Assembly: GCF_002744755.1 (NCBI RefSeq)
Contig: NZ_KZ319289.1
Coordinates: 62,001-126,000 of the forward strand
DNA: 64,000 nt
Direction: 5' to 3'
Origin: Leeuwenhoekiella nanhaiensis
GTDB taxonomy: Bacteria; Bacteroidota; Bacteroidia; Flavobacteriales; Flavobacteriaceae
This document shows positions 10,401 through 18,662 of the stretch, in pieces. How positions within the stretch are numbered: the first letter of the stretch is position 1; each line of letters opens with the position of its first letter. The notes under the pieces are model-generated. The model ran no database searches. It was not told the origin of the DNA and saw only the letters and a list, made by a program, of their open reading frames with translations. A program made the translations under genes and the position numbers.

Positions 10401-10849
10401 CTATCACTGCGATGAGTGCCAAGGATATCGCAAGCCTTGAAAATGAAGGAAAATTCTCGGTGGACATTAATGGAAAAAGTGTTATTTTGGCGCCCGAAGA
10501 CGTGGAAATCACCTCTCAAGACATTGAAGGTTGGCTGGTTGCGAGCGGCGGTGGATTAACTGTTGCACTTGATGTTACCTTAACCGAAGAGTTGAAAAAT
10601 GAGGGTATTGCCCGTGAACTGGTTAATCGTATTCAAAACCTGCGAAAAGACAGTGGTTTTGAGGTTACAGACAAGATTGAAGTACAATTACAGCGTGACG
10701 GAAAGGTCGAGAAAGCCGTTAACGAGAACTTAGACTATATAAAAATGGAAACGCTCACCGCAAAACTCGACGTTGCAGAGCAGGTTACTAACGGAATAGC
10801 CATTGCTTTTGATGATGTAGAAACAATATTGGCTATTAAAAAACAGTAA
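7439..10849 (+). CDS. ileS: Isoleucyl-tRNA synthetase, type 2 with GXHH signature
   Basis: 1136 residues, full length. Class I synthetase charging tRNA-Ile with isoleucine in the cytoplasm. The ATP-binding signature region (about 48-62) reads GPPSANGMPGIHH, so the usual HIGH is replaced by GIHH (57-60). WDTHGLPVE follows, TTPWTLPSN marks the editing/CP1 region, and the second signature KMSKR is at about 684-688. The long C-terminal part and the overall motif spelling fit the eukaryote-like IleRS2 type. It is followed 6 nt downstream by a DksA-like gene in the same operon. A -7 element lies at 7407. Confidence 0.97.
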   Translation: MSTKFPEYKGLDLPKVAEEILSYWQENHIFEKSISTREGNEPYIFFEGPPSANGMPGIHHVMARAIKDIFCRFQTQKGKQVKRKAGWDTHGLPVELGVEKELGITKEDIGKKISVSEYNEACKNAVMRYTDVWNNLTEQMGYWVDMEDPYITYKPKYMETVWWLLKNIYDKGLIYKGYTIQPYSPKAGTGLSSHELNQPGTYQDVTDTTVTAQFKVVEDETYKASPLATFEGTKYLMAWTTTPWTLPSNTALTVGKKIDYVLVKTFNQYTFEPIQVVIAKALVGKQFSKKFFVAESEEDFTNFSEKDKKIPYQIVAECKGSELLELRYEPVIDYVQPHDNPQDAFRVIAGDFVTTEDGTGIVHTSPTFGADDALVAKQAEPPVPPMLVKDENGNLVPLVDLQGRFRPELKEFGGKYVKNEYYDEGEAPEKSVDVEIAIKLKEENKAFKVEKYVHSYPNCWRTDKPILYYPLDSWFIKVTDVRDRMHELNLGINWKPKATGEGRFGNWLANANDWNLSRSRYWGIPLPIWRTEDGKEEIIIGSVAELKEKITEAVKAGVMDSDPFADFVPGDMSDANYDLIDLHKNVVDEIKLVSQSGKPMRREADLIDVWFDSGSMPYAQWHYPFENKEKVEETWRKADFIAEGVDQTRGWFYTLHAIATMTFDDVAYKNVVSNGLVLDKNGQKMSKRLGNAVDPFTTLNTFGPDATRWYMISNANPWDNLKFDLDGITEVQRKFFGTLYNTYSFFALYANLDQFNFAEKEIDWNERPEIDRWILSELNTLIAEVDAFYADYEPTKATRAISDFVQENLSNWFVRLSRRRYWKGEYAHDKISAYQTLYTCLITVAKLGAPVAPFYMDRLYKDLNGLTGRETSESVHLADFPVSDASQIDRSLERKMQKAQTISSLTLSLRAKEKIKVRQPLQRIMIPVLDEGQRAEILSVQDLIKSEVNVKQIELIDDASGILVKNIKPNFKVLGPRFGKDMKLVANAITAMSAKDIASLENEGKFSVDINGKSVILAPEDVEITSQDIEGWLVASGGGLTVALDVTLTEELKNEGIARELVNRIQNLRKDSGFEVTDKIEVQLQRDGKVEKAVNENLDYIKMETLTAKLDVAEQVTNGIAIAFDDVETILAIKKQ

Positions 10850-10855
10850 ACAATT

Positions 10856-11239
10856 ATGGCGGCAGACATTAAAGAACGTTACAGCGATGCCGAACTTGAA
10901 GAGTTCAGAGTGTTGATTCAACAAAAGATTGATAAGGCTCAGAAAGATCTTGACCTTATTAAGAGTGCTTATATGAATGACGGTAATAACGGTACAGATG
11001 ATACCTCACCTACATTTAAAGCTTTTGAAGAAGGTAGCGAGACTATGAGTAAAGAAGCAAACTCTGCTTTGGCCATCCGTCAGGAAAAGTTTATACGCGA
11101 TCTTAAAAACGCATTGACGCGTATTCAAAACAAGACTTACGGAATTTGCCGCGTAACCGGTAAACTGATCAATAAAGAACGTCTAAAGTTAGTACCTCAC
11201 GCTACCTTGAGTATTGAGGCTAAGAATATGCAGAAATAA
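10856..11239 (+). CDS. TraR/DksA-family regulator lacking zinc ligands
   Basis: 127 residues: N-terminal coiled-coil helices (about 10-90) and a C-terminal globular part in the position of the DksA zinc finger. DksA binds RNA polymerase through its secondary channel and tunes transcription with (p)ppGpp. Of the four zinc-finger cysteines only the first survives (C98 in GICRVTGKLI); the second is Thr and the final CxxC has become SIEA, while the surrounding ERL..VPHATLSIEAK spelling is retained. It probably folds without zinc. Co-transcribed with ileS and followed by a clear terminator. Confidence 0.9.
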   Translation: MAADIKERYSDAELEEFRVLIQQKIDKAQKDLDLIKSAYMNDGNNGTDDTSPTFKAFEEGSETMSKEANSALAIRQEKFIRDLKNALTRIQNKTYGICRVTGKLINKERLKLVPHATLSIEAKNMQK

Positions 11240-11260
11240 TACGCTGTACAGGCTTAAAAC

Positions 11261-11293
11261 AAAACGCTTCAGAATGTTCTGGAGCGTTTTTTG
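11261..11293 (+). terminator. Rho-independent terminator after ileS-dksA-like operon
   Basis: Stem ACGCTTCAGAA / TTCTGGAGCGT with a 2-nt loop and one mismatch, followed by a T run at 11287-11292. Confidence 0.8.
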
Positions 11294-11308
11294 TTAGATT
11301 AAAGTGCT

Positions 11309-11935
11309 ATGCGATTAAAAGAAATTTTTTGGGTATTCATTTTTTTGCAAGGCCTTAGCGGTTTTGCCCAGAAACGTATGCTCAATACGCTCGATTCGCA
11401 AGCTGTTAAAGGTATTTTTATAGATTCTGATCAGGTTTTTGAGGTGTTTATTAAGGCGGTTGAGGGTTCCGGGTTTAGCGTAAATGCTGAAGTGGAAGGC
11501 GAAACTTTTGAAACGCTTAAGTTGGATACCAAAGTAGAAAACGGTCTTTGGCATATAGAAACCGGGCGCACTTACGGTTTTAAAAATATAGACGACAAGC
11601 TGGCGGCGCACAAAGTGCTTTCGGTGGTGTTGTATATTGAAATGCCTCTGAATAAAGAAGTTTGGGTAGATTCTGATCTCGCCTCGGTACAATTGACGGG
11701 TGCTTTTGATCAAATCAATCTCAATTTATCTGGAGGAGGTTGTATACTGAATGATTTTCGCGGAAGCGGAATTGTCAATACGCTGCGCGGAAGCATTACG
11801 GCAGCAGTGAGTGATACGCGTGTGCTGGCCGAAAGCCGTAACGGTATTGTAAATACTAAAGAAACCAGTGCCGGAAGCCATCTGCTTAACCTGAAAACCA
11901 TTGACGGCGATATAAGCGTAAGTCAATCTGAATAA
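11309..11935 (+). CDS. Secreted beta-rich protein, DUF4097-like
   Basis: 208 residues with a signal peptide (IFWVFIFLQGLSGFAQ). The rest is built of short repeating beta strands (IEMPLNKEVWVDSDLASVQL, LNLSGGGCILNDF, VNTLRGSITAAVSDTRVLA), a right-handed-helix-like pattern seen in DUF4097/adhesin-like head proteins. No catalytic motif. It lies between the ileS operon terminator and lspA. A cell-envelope role is inferred only from the signal peptide. Confidence 0.7.
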   Translation: MRLKEIFWVFIFLQGLSGFAQKRMLNTLDSQAVKGIFIDSDQVFEVFIKAVEGSGFSVNAEVEGETFETLKLDTKVENGLWHIETGRTYGFKNIDDKLAAHKVLSVVLYIEMPLNKEVWVDSDLASVQLTGAFDQINLNLSGGGCILNDFRGSGIVNTLRGSITAAVSDTRVLAESRNGIVNTKETSAGSHLLNLKTIDGDISVSQSE

Positions 11936-12051
11936 TTTGAGTATTTTTACCCGCCTTTAGCACTTCACTAACCCAGTAGAAGCGCGGTGTGGGTATTAAA
12001 AATTAAGGAGCCTGTGATCTCAAATCCGGGTTCGGCTATTAAAAAAAGCAG

Positions 12052-12678
12052 ATGTCACTAAAAAAAGCTATAGGGATTATCGTCCTGATCTTGCTGATAG
12101 ACCAAATCAGTAAACTGTATATTAAAACCCATTTTCAGCTTCATGATGAAGTAGTTGTTTTTGACTGGTTCCGTATTTTATTTGTAGAAAATGAAGGTAT
12201 GGCCTGGGGAGCTCAAATCCCCGGAAACTATGGTAAAATTATTCTAACGCTTTTCAGAATAGGAATACTGCCGCTTATAGGTTACTGGTTGTATGACAGT
12301 GTGAAGAAGGGAGCTTCCAGAATTTTAATCACCGGCATCGCGCTCATTTTTGCTGGTGCTTTTGGTAACATAATCGACTCTGTATTTTACGGAGTAATAT
12401 TTGACGGCAGTGCAGGTCAACTCGCGACTTTTATGCCCGAATACGGTGGCTATGCACCCTTATTCTATGGCAGGGTGGTAGATATGCTCTATTTCCCGAT
12501 GTGGAAAGGCTATTTGCCCGAGTGGCTACCTATCTGGGGTGGTAAGTATTTTACGTTTTTCAACGCGGTCTTTAATATTGCCGATATGGCTATAAGTACC
12601 GGTGTTGGCTTGCTTCTGGTATTTAATAAACGTGCATTTGCAAAGGATAAGCAGGAAGCGCAGGAGCCTACAGCATAA
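12052..12678 (+). CDS. lspA: Lipoprotein signal peptidase (signal peptidase II)
   Basis: 208 residues, four membrane segments. An inner-membrane aspartyl protease that removes signal peptides from diacylglyceryl-modified prolipoproteins. The two catalytic Asp motifs are present: GNIIDS and FNIADMAIS, and the N-terminal LLIDQISKLYI is typical. The insert before the second motif (MLYFPMWKGYLPEWLPIWGG) makes it longer than the E. coli enzyme, as is common in Bacteroidota. The 3' end overlaps the convergent histidine kinase gene by 11 nt. Confidence 0.96.
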   Translation: MSLKKAIGIIVLILLIDQISKLYIKTHFQLHDEVVVFDWFRILFVENEGMAWGAQIPGNYGKIILTLFRIGILPLIGYWLYDSVKKGASRILITGIALIFAGAFGNIIDSVFYGVIFDGSAGQLATFMPEYGGYAPLFYGRVVDMLYFPMWKGYLPEWLPIWGGKYFTFFNAVFNIADMAISTGVGLLLVFNKRAFAKDKQEAQEPTA

Positions 12679-13810
12679 TGATAAACTTGGTGCCGTAACC
12701 GGGCTTGCTGGTGACGTCAATTTTTCCTCCTAAAGCCTCAACTTCATTTTTTACGATAAACAAGCCTACATTCTGACTGGTGTCTGAATTGCTGGTCTCG
12801 TTAGAAGACATTTGAAAAATCTTATCGGTATTGCCCTGCAAATCGTAACCCTTGCCATTGTCTTCAATAATCAGAGACAATTTCTTTTTGTTTTCCAGAC
12901 AATAGGCTTTGATTTCGGGTTTGCGATCTGGACTTTTGTTAAGGATTCCGTTCTTAATCAGCGTACAGAAAATATTGTGTAAAAACTCCGGATTGTACTT
13001 GATCACCGGTGTTTCTGAGAAATCAGAGTATAGATAAGCTTCTTCCAGTTCAATGAGTGGGCGCAATTCTTCCTTACTCCGATCAAATGCTTCTTCCAGG
13101 CTTATAGACACCAATGGGTCTGCAGCTTTGTTTTGTATGGAAACAACTTCTTTGAGTCTCGATACCGTTCTGTTTAAGCTGGCAGCGATCTCTTTGTAAT
13201 TGGCAAAAAGTTCTTTTTGATCTTGCGGAAGTTTATTGGTGTCAACTAACTGGCTGGTAAGTTCTAGGTTGTTTACGTGCGATTTGATGTTATGCGACAC
13301 ATAATTCGCAAAAGTGAACAGGCGCGAATTGTTTGCTTCTACCACTTCAATAGATTTTTGAAGCATCAGTTCACGCTCTTTTTTCTCATTGATGTTAATC
13401 ATGATTCCTTTAATACCCGTAACGCGACCTCTGGAGTTTTTAATAGGCTTGGCTATGCAATGTGCCCAAAACGGTTTATTGGTATACGTAACCATTTTTA
13501 AGATTCCGTCAAATTCAGCCTCCCCTTCTCCCAGCTGCTGGAATGTTTTGATAACAAGACCGTGAAATTCCATATCAAAAAAGTGAAGCCCGTGCTTAAG
13601 AGACGGCCGGTAGTTTTCCGGTGTTTCCAGAATATCCTGAAGTTGTTTATCAAACCAGGTTTTCTTTTCTATAAAATTGATACTCCAACCCCCTGCTTCG
13701 GCAACTTTGGCGACCTGCTCGTAATAAAAGCTGTCCTGTTTCTCTTTGGGAGATTCAACTTCAGATTTAGATAAAAAAGAGAAAAATCCGGTATTAGGCG
13801 ATTTTGACAT
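12668..13810 (-). CDS. PAS-domain sensor histidine kinase, cytoplasmic
   Basis: 380 residues, no signal peptide or membrane segment. A PAS domain (about 35-145, with AKPIKNSRGRVTGIKGI) is followed by a dimerisation/phosphoacceptor helix with H173 in YVSHNIKSHVN. The HATPase domain (about 265-380) has an N-box-like LIKNGILNK, the G1 box IEDNGKGYD, and GLFIVKNEVEALGGKI with a C-terminal GYGTKFIIML. It would autophosphorylate in response to an intracellular cue. No response regulator lies beside it, so the partner is unknown. Confidence 0.88.
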   Translation of the reverse strand: MSKSPNTGFFSFLSKSEVESPKEKQDSFYYEQVAKVAEAGGWSINFIEKKTWFDKQLQDILETPENYRPSLKHGLHFFDMEFHGLVIKTFQQLGEGEAEFDGILKMVTYTNKPFWAHCIAKPIKNSRGRVTGIKGIMININEKKERELMLQKSIEVVEANNSRLFTFANYVSHNIKSHVNNLELTSQLVDTNKLPQDQKELFANYKEIAASLNRTVSRLKEVVSIQNKAADPLVSISLEEAFDRSKEELRPLIELEEAYLYSDFSETPVIKYNPEFLHNIFCTLIKNGILNKSPDRKPEIKAYCLENKKKLSLIIEDNGKGYDLQGNTDKIFQMSSNETSNSDTSQNVGLFIVKNEVEALGGKIDVTSKPGYGTKFIIML

Positions 13811-13862
13811 CCTGCTTGGAAATTAAAATTTGATTGAAGATAACAAAAATATAAGTCTTCTG

Positions 13863-14426
13863 TTAAAACCTATAGGTATTAAGAGGTGTTATGCAGTGTG
13901 TTAATGCTATGTCTTCAGAATTATGAGGTAATGCGACTTCAGGCTCAAAAAAATTCAATCCGATTTTTAAGGCTTCAGGCTTGCACGCTGCCAAAAATCG
14001 ATCATAAAAACCTTTACCATAACCCAGGCGATTTCCTTTTTGATCGCAGGCTAACAGTGGAATGAAAATGACATCCAGTTGTTCGGCTTGTAGTTCCAGA
14101 CCATTTTGAGGTTCAGGGATTCCCCATTCGTTGGGTTTTATAACCAGATTATCAGTGAGCAGATAATGCCTCATACTGAGCTGCTCAAAATCACTTTTAG
14201 AAAGCACTATATTTTTGTCCTTTCCGCTTAAAATATTGAGAATATACTCGGTATTGACTTCTCCCAGCTTCACTATAGGTAAAAAGATATGGTAAAACTC
14301 GTGTTGCCAGATATCAAGCGAAAGCAATCTGTTTGCGATTTGCAAACTGGCTTCTTCCCGCTCTTCAGGCGTAAGTAGCCTGCGTAAATCTTTATACTTT
14401 TTTCTGAATTCGGCCTTACTCTTCAT
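13863..14426 (-). CDS. 5-formyltetrahydrofolate cyclo-ligase
   Basis: 187 residues. Converts 5-formyl-THF and ATP to 5,10-methenyl-THF in folate salvage. Family motifs: N-terminal KAEFRKKYKDLRRLLTPEER, central EWGIPEP, and the C-terminal signature GNRLGYGKGFYDRFL, which binds substrate and ATP. Its start overlaps the end of the aspartoacylase-like gene by 11 nt, so it is last in the rimB-rimK-aspartoacylase transcript. Often called ygfA or fau in other species. Confidence 0.94.
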   Translation of the reverse strand: MKSKAEFRKKYKDLRRLLTPEEREEASLQIANRLLSLDIWQHEFYHIFLPIVKLGEVNTEYILNILSGKDKNIVLSKSDFEQLSMRHYLLTDNLVIKPNEWGIPEPQNGLELQAEQLDVIFIPLLACDQKGNRLGYGKGFYDRFLAACKPEALKIGLNFFEPEVALPHNSEDIALTHCITPLNTYRF

Positions 14427-15405
14427 CTTCTGCCAATGCTGTTGATAAGTGAAAGATGGCGTCCCCTTGATAAACCAATGAGGCTTCGTTAGTATTGATG
14501 ATGTAGCCGTCGTTTGGGGCCTTTACTTTATGTCTGAACGAACCGTAGGGGTCTGTAATGGTTGCAATCACTTCATTCTTTTCTACGAAATCACCGCAGG
14601 TAATCTTTAAATGTAAGAGACCGCTGTATTTGGCCCGTAACCAGGTGCTGCTTTTTATGGTCACCACCTTTTTACCGTCTGCTTCCGGCGGCTGATGTTC
14701 CTTTGAAAGCATTTTAAAGTGATGCAGTATGCGTATTACGCCGTGTACTCCCGCGCGGGCAATATCTTTATCGCTAATCTGAGATTTTCCGCCTTCAAAA
14801 AGGAGAATGGGAATATTCATCTTTTCGCAGGTTGAGCGATAGGATTTGGTGATATTCTTTGAATACACAATAAAGGGAGCGCCAAAGATCTGCGCGTATT
14901 TCAGCAACTCTTCCTTTTCAGGGTCTACCCGTATTTGAGCTACGTTAAAACGGCTGCCGCCACCCGTGTGAAAATCGAGGCAAAAATCAGCAATGGGTAA
15001 AATCTTATTGGTAAACTGATAGGCAAAGCGACTGGCGAGTGAGCCGTTACGCGTTCCGGGAAAAACCCGGTTGAGGTCCCGCCCATCGGGAAACGCCCGG
15101 TCCATATTTAAAAAACCAAAAACATTGATTACCGGAATGCAAACGATAGTGCCGCGAGCCGGTTTGTTTATTTTTTTCGAAATCACCTGACGTACGATTT
15201 CCACTCCGTTGATTTCATCGCCATGAATCCCGGCAGTAATCAGGATGCAGGGCCCCGGTTTCTTTGACCGCTGAATGATTATAGGCACTTCAACAGAAGT
15301 GGTGGTGTAGAGTTTGGCCAGATTAAAATTGAGCGTGCGTTTAGCTCCGGGCGGAATTTTTTCGCCCAAAATATGCAACACATTTTTCTCGTCAAATCCC
15401 GTCAT
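14416..15405 (-). CDS. Succinylglutamate desuccinylase/aspartoacylase family zinc hydrolase
   Basis: 329 residues. An M14-like zinc carboxypeptidase fold: GIHGDEINGVEIVR gives the His and Glu ligands, LNRVFPG is the substrate-binding Arg segment and DFHTGGG supplies the further His. The C-terminal about 90 residues (LLHLKITCGDFVEKNEVIATI) form a small beta barrel typical of AstE/AspA relatives. The gene begins 3 nt after rimK. Placed beside a glutamate ligase and a retropepsin-like protease, a role in removing or handling acidic peptide tails is plausible, but the substrate is not shown by sequence. Confidence 0.88.
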   Translation of the reverse strand: MTGFDEKNVLHILGEKIPPGAKRTLNFNLAKLYTTTSVEVPIIIQRSKKPGPCILITAGIHGDEINGVEIVRQVISKKINKPARGTIVCIPVINVFGFLNMDRAFPDGRDLNRVFPGTRNGSLASRFAYQFTNKILPIADFCLDFHTGGGSRFNVAQIRVDPEKEELLKYAQIFGAPFIVYSKNITKSYRSTCEKMNIPILLFEGGKSQISDKDIARAGVHGVIRILHHFKMLSKEHQPPEADGKKVVTIKSSTWLRAKYSGLLHLKITCGDFVEKNEVIATITDPYGSFRHKVKAPNDGYIINTNEASLVYQGDAIFHLSTALAEDEE

Positions 15406-15408
15406 AGG

Positions 15409-16281
15409 CTATACTCCGCGTTCGATGTAGCGAATAACACTTTTGGCAATATCTTTTCCGGTGGCCTTCTCAATGCCTTCCAGACCGGGAGACGAATTTA
15501 CCTCAAGAATAAGTGGTCCGCGCGCACTTTGCAGCATATCAACCCCTGCGACACCAAGCCCCATCGCTTTAGCGGCTTTAATTGCCGCATTTTCCTCATC
15601 ATCGCTAAGTTGAATTACTTCCGCAGTTCCGCCACGGTGTAAGTTTGATCTGAATTCACCTTCCTTACCCTGACGTTTCATTGCACCTACAACCTGACCG
15701 TCAATTACAAACGCTCTAATGTCGGCACCTTTCGCCTCCTTAATAAACTCCTGAACGATTACGCGCGCTTCGAGACCGTTAAAGGCTTCGATAACAGATT
15801 CAGCCGCATTTTTAGTCTCTGCGAGAACAACTCCCAACCCTTGTGTACCTTCAAGAAGTTTGATAATGAGAGGAGCTCCTCCTACGTGATCTATAACCTC
15901 GGCTACATCTCTACTGTAGTTGGTAAATACGGTTTTGGGAAGACCCAGACGCGCACGGGAAAGTATTTGCAGACTGCGCAATTTATCGCGGCTGCGCACC
16001 AGCGCCTGAGATTCGGTTGTGGTAAAACAACCCATCATCTCAAACTGGCGTACCACGGCAGTACCGTAGTAGGTGATAGAAGCACCAATACGAGGTACAA
16101 TGGCATCTGTTTCAGAAAGATACCTGCCTTTATAATAAACCGAAGGTTTTTTCTTTTCAATAATGAGATCACACTTCAAGGGATCAATTACCTCGACATC
16201 GTGTTTACGCTTCTTGGCAGCCTCGACCAGGCGGGCTGTAGAATATAATCCAGAGTTTCTGGAAAGGATTTTTATGTTCAT
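15409..16281 (-). CDS. rimK: RimK-type ATP-grasp glutamate ligase
   Basis: 290 residues. ATP-grasp enzyme that in E. coli adds Glu residues to the C-terminus of ribosomal protein S6. The ATP-grasp features are clear: [15 protein letters not shown] (phosphate-binding loop), [18 protein letters not shown], and the metal-binding [17 protein letters not shown]. It overlaps the upstream rimB-like gene by 4 nt and is followed by the aspartoacylase-like gene. The target is probably S6 or another protein with an acidic tail; rpsF is not in the window. Confidence 0.93.
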   Translation of the reverse strand: MNIKILSRNSGLYSTARLVEAAKKRKHDVEVIDPLKCDLIIEKKKPSVYYKGRYLSETDAIVPRIGASITYYGTAVVRQFEMMGCFTTTESQALVRSRDKLRSLQILSRARLGLPKTVFTNYSRDVAEVIDHVGGAPLIIKLLEGTQGLGVVLAETKNAAESVIEAFNGLEARVIVQEFIKEAKGADIRAFVIDGQVVGAMKRQGKEGEFRSNLHRGGTAEVIQLSDDEENAAIKAAKAMGLGVAGVDMLQSARGPLILEVNSSPGLEGIEKATGKDIAKSVIRYIERGV

Positions 16282-16703
16282 AGTTGCTTTTGTGAGTAGG
16301 AAACATCGGTAAGCTCGGTGTCTACTACAAATTTTTTGGTCAGAAATTTACGACCTATCAAAACCGGAAAACGCATGTCTTCGCGGGAGCTCAGTGTAAG
16401 TGATATTTTGTGAACTTTATTGAAAAGCCTGATGTTGCTTTGTACCACATAGCGGTATTGAATCTCGCCGTTACTGCTTTTAACAGCCGTAATATCATAA
16501 GATTCAAAGCGCATTTCTTTCCCGTTATATTCGGGATGTTTAGGGTCTAAAAAAGTACAGCACAGAATGTTGTCTTCTTCGCGTATGTGATTGCAGTGTA
16601 TTGAAGAGGTATACGCACCGGTATCGATTTTAATATCGATATCTGATAATCCCAGCGCAGGGAAGTCTGCCTGATCGGTACGACCTATAACCTTCTTTTC
16701 CAT
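16278..16703 (-). CDS. RimB-type retropepsin-like protein (RimK/LysX-associated)
   Basis: 141 residues from the ATG at 16703 ([10 protein letters not shown]); an upstream in-frame start adds 12 atypical residues. The core motif [15 protein letters not shown] contains the DTG active-site triad of retropepsin-like aspartic proteases, and VLIGRKFL near the C-terminus is the matching flap/core strand. In other bacteria this family is encoded next to rimK and shortens glutamate tails. First gene of the minus-strand operon, divergent from uvrC. Confidence 0.87.
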   Translation of the reverse strand: MEKKVIGRTDQADFPALGLSDIDIKIDTGAYTSSIHCNHIREEDNILCCTFLDPKHPEYNGKEMRFESYDITAVKSSNGEIQYRYVVQSNIRLFNKVHKISLTLSSREDMRFPVLIGRKFLTKKFVVDTELTDVSYSQKQL

Positions 16704-16851
16704 GGTTTGCAAAATACAAAAAGCATGTTTGATTTGCATGAAAGCTGATCTTAAAACAATTCAAAATTCTTAATGGTGATTTTGGAAGAGACCCGGCCAA
16801 AATTTGGTTTGCGGCTGACGGGTATTTCTTTTTTTAGCGACCAATAAGCTG

Positions 16852-16859
16852 TAATTTTG
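16852..16859 (+). promoter_or_regulatory. -7 promoter element (TAATTTTG) at the uvrC start
   Basis: TAATTTTG ends only 6 nt before the ATG at 16866. Transcription would start at or very near the start codon, predicting a leaderless or nearly leaderless mRNA. Confidence 0.55.
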
Positions 16860-16865
16860 AGTGGT

Positions 16866-18662
16866 ATGGAAACCCCAGATTTAGAAATTCAGCTTAAGAC
16901 TTTACCCTCCAGCCCAGGGGTCTATCAATACTATGACAAAAAGGGCAAGCTGCTCTACGTAGGCAAAGCCAAAAATTTGAAAAAACGCGTGTCGTCGTAC
17001 TTTAATAAAAAGCACGACAACGCCCGCACCCATATGCTGGTGCGCAAGATTGTGCAGATTAAACATATTGTGGTAGAAAGCGAGACCGATGCCTTGCTGC
17101 TCGAAAATAATATGATCAAAAATTACCAGCCGCGCTATAACGTCATGCTTAAGGACGACAAAAGTTATCCGTGGATTTGCATCAAAAACGAGCGTTTTCC
17201 CAGAGTGTTTCCTACGCGGCGGATGATTAAAGACGGCAGTGAATATTACGGGCCGTATACGAGTATGAAAACCGTACATACCCTGCTTGATCTCATCAAA
17301 GGGCTGTATCCCTTGCGTACCTGTAATTACGACCTTTCAAAAGAGAAAATAGAGTCGGGCAAATATAAAGTCTGTCTCGAGTATCATTTGGGCAATTGTC
17401 TGGGTCCTTGTGAGGATAAGATTTCAGCGGAAACCTATCATGATAATATTGAAGCCATTCGGGATATCGTTAAGGGAAATTTTAAAGACTCGTTGCACCG
17501 TTTCCGCTCTAAAATGAAAGAACACGCAGATGCGATGGAGTTTGAAGATGCCCAGCGCATCAAAGATAAAATAGATATTCTGGAAGGGTATCAGGCTAAA
17601 AGCACCGTGGTCAACCCGTCTATCAACAATGTAGATGTGTTTAGTATTGTGTCTGATGAAGGTTACGGTTACGTAAACTTTTTACAGCTCTCACACGGAG
17701 CGATCATACGCTCCCACACGCTCGAGCTCAAGAAAAAACTCGACGAATCTGATCAGGAATTGCTCGAGATCGGTATTATCGAAATCAGGCAGCGCTTCAA
17801 CTCGCAGTCTCCGGAGATTTACACGCCATTTGAAGTTGATCTGGGCGAAAAATTTAAAGTTACCGTACCCAAACTGGGCGATAAGAAGCGTATTGTAGAG
17901 CTTTCTGAGCGCAATGCTAAATATTTCAGGATGGAGCGTTTTAAACAAACTAAAATCGTAGATCCTGATCGTCATGTTAACCGGCTTATGGCGCAGATGA
18001 AGGCCGATTTGAGACTTTCGGTTGAGCCGCGGCATATTGAATGTTTTGATAACTCCAATATTCAGGGGACTAATCCGGTTGCGGCCTGTGTGGTTTTTAA
18101 AGATGGAAAACCCAGCAAGAAAGATTATCGTAAATTTAATATTAAGACGGTAACGGGACCCGATGATTTCGCGTCTATGGAAGAGGTGGTTTTTAGACGC
18201 TATCGCCGCCTGCTTAATGAAGACGAACCCCTGCCACAGCTCATTATTGTAGATGGTGGTAAAGGTCAGCTTTCATCAGGAGTTAAGGCCTTAGAAAGTT
18301 TAGGATTACGCGGTAAAATTGCCATAATCGGGATTGCAAAGCGGTTGGAAGAATTGTTCTATCCGGGAGATTCGATTCCGCTTTATTTGGATAAAAAGAG
18401 TGAAACTCTAAAAGTGATTCAGCAACTGCGAAATGAAGCCCACCGGTTTGGGATTACTTTTCATAGAAACAAGCGCAGCAGCAATGCCTTAAATACCGAG
18501 CTGGAAACCATTAGCGGTATTGGTGAAAAAACCGTGGTGGAGTTACTGCGGCACTTTAGATCGGTAAGTAAAGTCAAGGCCGCTTCAGAAAAAGCCCTTG
18601 CAGAGGTTATAGGCCCGGCAAAGGCCAAAATTATATACGAGCATTATCAACAAACGGAATGA
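16866..18662 (+). CDS. uvrC: UvrABC excinuclease subunit C
   Basis: 598 residues from the ATG at 16866. A TTG at 16857 lies inside the -7 element and is an unlikely start. It makes the dual incisions in nucleotide excision repair. Domains: GIY-YIG nuclease (about 12-95, SSPGVYQYY and LLYVGKAKNLKKRVSSYF), the Cys-rich region (CNYDL to CLGPCEDK), a UVR UvrB-binding helix (EFEDAQRIKDKIDILEGY), the RNase H-like nuclease (IECFDNSNIQGTNPVA and LIIVDGGKGQLSSG), and C-terminal helix-hairpin-helix motifs (ISGIGEKTVVELL). Its TGA overlaps the ATG of the patatin gene, which is therefore co-transcribed. Confidence 0.97.
   Translation: METPDLEIQLKTLPSSPGVYQYYDKKGKLLYVGKAKNLKKRVSSYFNKKHDNARTHMLVRKIVQIKHIVVESETDALLLENNMIKNYQPRYNVMLKDDKSYPWICIKNERFPRVFPTRRMIKDGSEYYGPYTSMKTVHTLLDLIKGLYPLRTCNYDLSKEKIESGKYKVCLEYHLGNCLGPCEDKISAETYHDNIEAIRDIVKGNFKDSLHRFRSKMKEHADAMEFEDAQRIKDKIDILEGYQAKSTVVNPSINNVDVFSIVSDEGYGYVNFLQLSHGAIIRSHTLELKKKLDESDQELLEIGIIEIRQRFNSQSPEIYTPFEVDLGEKFKVTVPKLGDKKRIVELSERNAKYFRMERFKQTKIVDPDRHVNRLMAQMKADLRLSVEPRHIECFDNSNIQGTNPVAACVVFKDGKPSKKDYRKFNIKTVTGPDDFASMEEVVFRRYRRLLNEDEPLPQLIIVDGGKGQLSSGVKALESLGLRGKIAIIGIAKRLEELFYPGDSIPLYLDKKSETLKVIQQLRNEAHRFGITFHRNKRSSNALNTELETISGIGEKTVVELLRHFRSVSKVKAASEKALAEVIGPAKAKIIYEHYQQTE

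Noticed and set aside
10000-10512. 170-residue minus-strand ORF inside ileS
   Set aside because: It lies wholly within a well-supported synthetase gene in another frame, is Ser/Phe-rich without any domain, and has no promoter.
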